Below are positions 6,724 through 10,341 of a stretch of DNA of 10,341 bases, in pieces. The DNA is from CAZNQW01 sp964575225. GTDB taxonomy: Bacteria > Chloroflexota > Anaerolineae > JAAYZQ01. Position numbers and translations under genes: made by a program. Every line of letters starts with the position of its first letter. Position 1 is the stretch's first letter. The notes below the pieces were generated by a model. That model made no database searches and was not told where the DNA came from. It saw nothing but the letters and a program-made list of their open reading frames with translations. The stretch spans positions 1-10,341 of the forward strand of contig CAZNQW010000137.1 in the NCBI GenBank assembly GCA_964575225.1, written 5' to 3'.

Positions 6724-7851
6724 CTACTTGCCCAACCTCAGTCGATCGTACACCGCCAGCGTCTGCTCCGCGGCCCGCTGCCACGAGAACCGACCCGCCT
6801 GCTCTCTTCCGGCTGCACCCAGGGCTTCGGCTCGGGTGGGCTGCGTCCAGAGGGCGGCTATCGCCTCGGCCATGGCCTCCTCATCGTAAGGGTCAAAGTA
6901 GAGGGCCGCATCCCCGCCCACCTCGGGCAGGCTGGAGCGATCCGAGCAAGCGACGGGCACGCCGCACGACATCGCCTCCAGCACCGGCAGGCCAAACCCC
7001 TCGTACACCGAAGGGACGACCGTCAAAGTCGCCGCTGAATACACCGCTGGTAGGTCCTCGGCAGCCACATAGCCGGGAAAGTGCGTATCGTGGCGTACCT
7101 CCAGCTCCTCCAGCCGCTGGAAAAAGCCTTCGTACAGCCATCCCTTGCCGCCCACCACCACCAGCGGAATTATGAGCCCCCGGTCGCGCAGCCGCTGCAA
7201 GGCCTCCACCAAACGGGTCAGGTTCTTCCGCGGTTCGATGGTACCCACGTGCAGGGCAAAGCGCTCGGGCAGCCCATACCGCTCTTGGGCTCGAGTCACA
7301 GCCTCAGGCGGCGCCGGGGCAAACTCGGGCGCTGCGGCCTCATAGATCACGTGCACCTTGGCCGGATCGAGCCCATACTGCTGTACAATATCCCGTTTGC
7401 TCGACTCGGACACGGTGACGATGGCATCCGCGCGGCGGCAATACAGGGGCATCGTCGCATTGAGGTACCAGTAATTCTGTCGCTTCTGGTGCTCGGGGAA
7501 CAGCTTGAAGATCATGTCGTGGACGGTCAGCACCGTGGGCACATCGCCCAGATAAGGCAAAAGATGCTCGGTGGCGTGGAACAGCTCCGCGCCTGGCACC
7601 AACCGCGCAAAACTGACCCGCGCCAACTGGCCCAGCCACACGGCCATGCGCCACGGCTTATACCCGGCTCGGATGGTCCGCGCCGGAACCGCCTCCAAAC
7701 CCGCCGGCGCCTGGCTACCGGCCACGCGATTGTAGAAAAGTGCCATGGCCCCGGGCCTTTGTTCGACCAGGGCTTGCGCCAGGCTCTGCGCATAGCGCCC
7801 TATGCCGGCTTTGGAATGCACAGCCGCCGACACGTCAATGTACATGGGCAT
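6724..7851 (-). CDS. Glycosyltransferase family 4 (GT-B fold)
   Basis: Retaining glycosyltransferase, 375 aa, predicted to transfer a sugar from a nucleotide-sugar donor to an unidentified acceptor at the cytoplasmic face of the membrane. The N-terminal GT-B domain shows the glycine-containing loop KAGIGRYAQSL (14-24) and LTVHDMIF (108-115). The C-terminal donor domain has the strand-loop HVGTIEPRKNL (201-211) and the EX7E motif VYEGFGLPVLEAMSCGVPV (E284, E292), followed by SSLPEVGGDAALYFDP. No signal peptide or membrane segment is evident. The ATG at 7851 is well supported by GAGGAGG 7 nt upstream. The protein resembles mannosyltransferase-type GT4 enzymes, but neither donor nor acceptor can be read from the sequence. 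No other cell-envelope gene is nearby; the divergent sugar kinase is the only carbohydrate-related neighbour. Confidence 0.92.
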   Translation of the reverse strand: MPMYIDVSAAVHSKAGIGRYAQSLAQALVEQRPGAMALFYNRVAGSQAPAGLEAVPARTIRAGYKPWRMAVWLGQLARVSFARLVPGAELFHATEHLLPYLGDVPTVLTVHDMIFKLFPEHQKRQNYWYLNATMPLYCRRADAIVTVSESSKRDIVQQYGLDPAKVHVIYEAAAPEFAPAPPEAVTRAQERYGLPERFALHVGTIEPRKNLTRLVEALQRLRDRGLIIPLVVVGGKGWLYEGFFQRLEELEVRHDTHFPGYVAAEDLPAVYSAATLTVVPSVYEGFGLPVLEAMSCGVPVACSDRSSLPEVGGDAALYFDPYDEEAMAEAIAALWTQPTRAEALGAAGREQAGRFSWQRAAEQTLAVYDRLRLGK

Positions 7852-7893
7852 AACCAGCCCTCCTCAGTCTCTTTTCGCCCATCCCCGCCCCAA

Positions 7894-7922
7894 TTGACGC
7901 CCGACCCATCATGCGCCATACT
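7894..7922 (+). promoter_or_regulatory. Putative promoter of the PfkB-family kinase
   Basis: TTGACG (7894-7899), a 17-bp spacer and CATACT (7917-7922) lie in the 118-bp divergent gap. Transcription would start near 7929, giving a leader of about 40 nt before the GTG at 7970. I found no comparable promoter in the gap for the divergent glycosyltransferase. Confidence 0.5.
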
Positions 7923-7969
7923 CCATCGGCATTCGCGGACCGATCCCAAAATGGCAGGAGAGCCCGATC

Positions 7970-8923
7970 GTGAGCGACAGTCAAGACACAAACTCGGCAA
8001 ACAGACCACCCACCGGCCCCCAGGTCGTAGGCCTGGGCTATTGCGCCTACGACATCCTCGCCATCACTACCGGTGCGCCCGAGTTCGATGCCCTCCACCA
8101 ACCGCCCCACCTGACCAATCTGGTCATCGACGGAGGCGGCCAAGTGAGCACTGCCCTGTCCTGCCTGGCCCGGCTGGGCGCCACCACAGGCTACGTCGGC
8201 CTGCTGGGCGACGACACTGAAGGCCGCTGGTTGCGCGACGCATTTATTCAGGCGGGCGTGGATGTCACCTGTTTGCAGCTCAGCGCCGACGTGGGCACCA
8301 ACATCTGCCTCCTCCTGGTGGAGGAACACACCGGACGACGGGCTATCCTGTGTCACCGCCGGGTCCGCCCTGAGGACCTGGTCCTCTCCCAGGCCGACCG
8401 CCCCTACATCCAGCAGGCGCGAGTGCTGCACCTGGATGACCAGTTCATGCCGGCGGCCCTCCAGGCCGCCCGTTGGACGAAGCAAGCTGGCGGCATCGTC
8501 TGCTTTGACGGCAATCACAACCGAGCCGGCCTCGACGAGCTTCTGCCCCTGGTCGACTGGCTGGTCGTGTCTGAAGGGTTTCCCGCCCTGGTCACCGGCT
8601 ATCACGACCTGGATAAAGCCGCCCAGTCCCTCCTGGCTCTGGGACCGCGCCTCCTGGTCGTCACCCCGGCCCACCGCGGCTGCCGGGTTTGGACCCAGGC
8701 CGAACGGTTTTCCGACCCGGGCTTTTGCGTTCCGGTGGTCGATACCACCGGCGCGGGCGACGCATTTCACGGCGGCTGGATCTATGCCATGCTCCAGGGC
8801 TGGGATTTGGCCCAGGCTGCCGCCTTTGCCAATGCCGTCGCCGCCCTCAACTGCCAAACCTTAGGTGGGCAGCGCGGCTTACCCACACTGGCTCAGGTAA
8901 AAGCCCTACTCCGCACGCGTTAA
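7970..8923 (+). CDS. PfkB/ribokinase-family carbohydrate kinase
   Basis: ATP-dependent kinase, 317 aa, of the ribokinase-like fold, predicted to phosphorylate a sugar or nucleoside in the cytoplasm. The N-terminal strand VVGLGYCAYDIL (19-30) is followed by the substrate-side glycine motif DGGGQVSTALSCLARLGA (54-71) and GLLGDDTEGRWLRDAF, typical PfkB signature 1. The C-terminal signature VVDTTGAGDAFHGGW (256-270) carries the anion hole and catalytic base D264. Length is normal for the family. The GTG at 7970 has GGAG 9 nt upstream and begins about 18 residues before the fold. Substrate is not assignable: ribokinase, fructokinase, adenosine kinase and sulfofructose-kinase-like members share these motifs. 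Its stop codon is only 4 bp from the stop of the convergent Nudix gene, with no terminator between them. Confidence 0.92.
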   Translation: MSDSQDTNSANRPPTGPQVVGLGYCAYDILAITTGAPEFDALHQPPHLTNLVIDGGGQVSTALSCLARLGATTGYVGLLGDDTEGRWLRDAFIQAGVDVTCLQLSADVGTNICLLLVEEHTGRRAILCHRRVRPEDLVLSQADRPYIQQARVLHLDDQFMPAALQAARWTKQAGGIVCFDGNHNRAGLDELLPLVDWLVVSEGFPALVTGYHDLDKAAQSLLALGPRLLVVTPAHRGCRVWTQAERFSDPGFCVPVVDTTGAGDAFHGGWIYAMLQGWDLAQAAAFANAVAALNCQTLGGQRGLPTLAQVKALLRTR

Positions 8924-8927
8924 CGGC

Positions 8928-9398
8928 TCAAGCTCCACTCAGGAGTTCGTCCAACATAGCCTTGGCCTGGCTTGGGATCGGCAGCACCTCGGCCTCCTCC
9001 CGACCCACCCAACGCACCTCACTGACGTCGTCCCCTGCCTGGAGGCTCCCGCCGATGGGCCGGCCAAAGAAGTCCAAGATCACATAGTGGTACTGGATCG
9101 CGCCCTGGCCATCTCGATGCACCGAATCGATCACGGCCGCCACCTCGCCAATCTCGACCTCCAGCCCCGTCTCTTCGCGCACCTCCCGCCGCGCCGCCTG
9201 GCGCACCCCTTCGCCCAATTCGACCGCTCCGCCGGGAAAGGTCCACAAGCCCTTGGACGGCTCTTTGTTGCGCCGGATGAGGAGAATCTGGTCCCGATCC
9301 TGTACCACCACTCCCACTGCCAGGATGGGCGCGGCCGGGTATTCCCGTTGAACCCCGGCATTCCGCAAGACGGGGGAAGCACCCTCGGCCGCCATCAC
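8928..9398 (-). CDS. Nudix hydrolase
   Basis: Nudix-fold pyrophosphohydrolase, 156 aa, hydrolysing a nucleoside diphosphate linked to another moiety (such as ADP-ribose, a nucleotide sugar or an oxidised nucleotide). The complete Nudix box GX5EX7REVREETGL is at 57-79 (E63, R71, E72, E75, E76), preceded by LWTFPGGAVELGEG. The IRRNKEPSKGLW segment before it resembles ADP-ribose or NADH pyrophosphatase-like and MutT-like members, so the substrate is open. The start is uncertain by one codon: GTG at 9398 has GAGGAG at 8 nt and overlaps the HAD stop as GTGA, whereas the ATG at 9395 overlaps by one base as TGATG. Either way it is translationally coupled to the HAD gene upstream. Confidence 0.9.
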   Translation of the reverse strand: MMAAEGASPVLRNAGVQREYPAAPILAVGVVVQDRDQILLIRRNKEPSKGLWTFPGGAVELGEGVRQAARREVREETGLEVEIGEVAAVIDSVHRDGQGAIQYHYVILDFFGRPIGGSLQAGDDVSEVRWVGREEAEVLPIPSQAKAMLDELLSGA

Positions 9399-10114
9399 CC
9401 GACGTGCTCCTCAAGGACCGGGATCACGTCGCTCAATGCGCCTCGATAGGTGGGCTCGGGAATTGCAGCATCCAGTTCAACGCCCGGTTGCTCAATCCAG
9501 AACGTGACGCACCCCAGGTGGGCCGCGACCATGTCCATCTCCTCATCACCGATCATGAGGCTTTCCTCGGCAGCGCAGCCCAGCTCTGCCAGAATCTGTT
9601 GAAAGTAGAGCAGGTTGGGCTTGGCCGCCCGGCTGTTCTCATAGTGAGTCACCCGCTCAAAGGGCAGGTCGCCCACACCTGCCCATTCCAGCCGCTGCCG
9701 GATGGCCGCTTCGGGGAAAAGTGGGTTGGTGGCCACAGTCACCTGGTACCCCAGATCAAAGGCCCGTTGCACCACCCGCCGGGCCTCTGGCGCCGCTTCC
9801 GCGAACGGCTGCAGCTTGGGGAACTCGACCTCGTAAAAACGGTCGAACACGGCGGCCCACTCGGCATCCGACCGGCCGCCCGGCAAGGGGAAAAACGCCG
9901 CGTCAAATACCTCTTTGTTGGTGGCTCGACCGTCGTTGGCCACCATCGCCTGGGTCGCCTGCATTAACCGCGCCATGAACTCGTCTCGCGGCATCACACC
10001 GGCTGCCTGAGCCGAGAAAAGCTCAAAATAGCGGGGCAGAAAAACGCGCCGCATGTCGTTGATCAGCAAGGTCCCGTCCAGGTCAAAGAGGACGGCCTTC
10101 AGGTGTGCTTCCAT
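9395..10114 (-). CDS. HAD-superfamily hydrolase (phosphatase)
   Basis: Predicted Mg2+-dependent phosphatase, 239 aa, of the haloacid dehalogenase superfamily. Motif I is VLFDLDGTLL (nucleophile D11, acid/base D13), motif II VTVATN (T129), motif III K165 in AAKPNLLYF, and motif IV MIGDEEMDM (D190, D194). An alpha-helical cap (C1 type) fills about residues 18-105. Length and layout fit small-molecule phosphatases such as phosphoglycolate- or nucleotidase-like members; the substrate is unknown. The ATG at 10114 is chosen because GGAGG lies 7 nt upstream; a TTG eight codons earlier (10138) lacks such a site. A strong promoter lies at 10177-10204. It forms a two-gene unit with the Nudix hydrolase, a pairing that would suit clearance of damaged or surplus phosphorylated metabolites (inference). 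Confidence 0.9.
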   Translation of the reverse strand: MEAHLKAVLFDLDGTLLINDMRRVFLPRYFELFSAQAAGVMPRDEFMARLMQATQAMVANDGRATNKEVFDAAFFPLPGGRSDAEWAAVFDRFYEVEFPKLQPFAEAAPEARRVVQRAFDLGYQVTVATNPLFPEAAIRQRLEWAGVGDLPFERVTHYENSRAAKPNLLYFQQILAELGCAAEESLMIGDEEMDMVAAHLGCVTFWIEQPGVELDAAIPEPTYRGALSDVIPVLEEHVG

Positions 10115-10143
10115 GATACTCCCTCCAGATTTCACCAAACTAA

Positions 10144-10175
10144 CCCGAGCAAGAATCAGCAGGATTCATTCCGGG
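10144..10175. promoter_or_regulatory. Operator-like dyad at the HAD transcription start
   Basis: GAATC (10153-10157) and GATTC (10163-10167) are inverted around AGCAG, with outer CCCG (10144-10147) and CGGG (10172-10175) arms in the same dyad. It overlaps the predicted start of transcription (near 10170), where a repressor site would be effective. The half-sites are short, so chance is possible. Confidence 0.25.
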
Positions 10176-10176
10176 G

Positions 10177-10204
10177 ATTATACCACGCCGCCGCCAGATC
10201 GCAA
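10177..10204 (-). promoter_or_regulatory. Promoter of the HAD-Nudix unit
   Basis: On the - strand a perfect TATAAT (10177-10182) has TGG directly upstream (extended -10), and a weaker TTGCGA (10199-10204) sits at a 16-bp spacing. Transcription near 10170 gives a leader of about 56 nt before the ATG at 10114. Confidence 0.65.
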
Positions 10205-10258
10205 ACCTGGCATCCTGGGCCGAGGAACGAATTTTCCCGAATTTGGCGCAAGTACAGC

Positions 10259-10323
10259 GTGCCGTGCCCAAGCTCATGGGCCCCCGCTTCCGCGGGGGCG
10301 ACGGTCGATGTGGGGTGCGGCAC
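10259..10323. repeat. GC-rich nested stem-loop, REP-like element
   Basis: An inner perfect 8-bp stem, GCCCCCGC (10280-10287) with GCGGGGGC (10292-10299), closes a TTCC tetraloop. It sits inside a second stem: GTGCCGTGCCC (10259-10269) pairs with GGGTGCGGCAC (10313-10323) over 11 bp, with two G-U pairs. A 3-bp CAT/ATG pairing (10275-10277 with 10308-10310) can form between them. There is no T-run on either strand, so it is not an ordinary terminator. Palindromes of the CCCCCGC-N4-GCGGGGG type are common as dispersed intergenic repeats in GC-rich bacteria. A structured RNA is the alternative. Confidence 0.4.
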
Positions 10324-10341
10324 CAGTGCAGATCAACCCCC

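Noticed and set aside
7081..8220. 379-codon open frame on the + strand across the glycosyltransferase gene
   Set aside because: It runs antisense through the GT4 donor domain and out of frame into the kinase gene, which marks it as a shadow.
7835..8857. 340-codon open frame on the - strand
   Set aside because: Antisense to the PfkB-family kinase, whose signatures are intact on the + strand; the translation is Gly/Ala/Val-rich without a recognisable domain.

Overview
The window is about 10.3 kb of GC-rich bacterial DNA with nine protein-coding genes and tight spacing inside operons. Starts are a mix of ATG, GTG and TTG behind purine-rich ribosome binding sites, and promoters look sigma-70-like. 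The gene content (Na+-pumping decarboxylase, acetate kinase, Tat-exported phosphoesterase) suggests an anaerobic or facultative fermenter. A Chloroflexota (Anaerolineae-like) origin is my impression from overall protein style and GC content; nothing in the window proves it. I see no IS element, CRISPR array, tRNA, rRNA or phage gene.

Left part (1-1369): a Tat-exported, YkuE/YaeI-like metallophosphoesterase on the + strand. A good promoter lies inside its longest reading frame, so the real start is the TTG at 131. It is followed by a G-rich, palindrome-rich non-coding stretch and then by the intrinsic terminator of the operon that converges on it.

Centre (1370-6421, - strand): the main feature, a five-gene operon in the order ackA-mmdA-mmdD-mmdC-mmdB. 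The last four encode a complete biotin-dependent Na+-translocating decarboxylase: carboxyltransferase, small membrane anchor, biotin carrier and Na+-pumping membrane subunit. The gene order and the size of the carboxyltransferase match methylmalonyl-CoA decarboxylase rather than oxaloacetate or glutaconyl-CoA decarboxylase. With acetate/propionate kinase as first gene, the operon combines two ways of saving energy at the end of propionate formation. Methylmalonyl-CoA decarboxylation would pump Na+, and the propionyl-CoA product, after conversion to the acyl phosphate by a phosphotransacylase not present here, would give ATP. The promoter lies about 195 bp upstream of ackA. The leader between them contains a 14-bp stem followed by a U-run, a possible attenuator.

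Right part (6422-10341): about 300 bp of non-coding DNA with an AT-rich inverted-repeat element; a GT4 glycosyltransferase (-) and a PfkB-family sugar kinase (+), transcribed divergently from a 118-bp gap; and a coupled HAD phosphatase/Nudix hydrolase pair (-) that converges on the kinase with only 4 bp between stop codons. A consensus TATAAT promoter with an overlapping dyad precedes the HAD gene. The right end holds a GC-rich nested stem-loop element.

I see no clearly new system. The items most worth checking are the ackA-mmd operon with its attenuator-like leader, and the two non-coding structured elements at 6643-6716 and 10259-10323.
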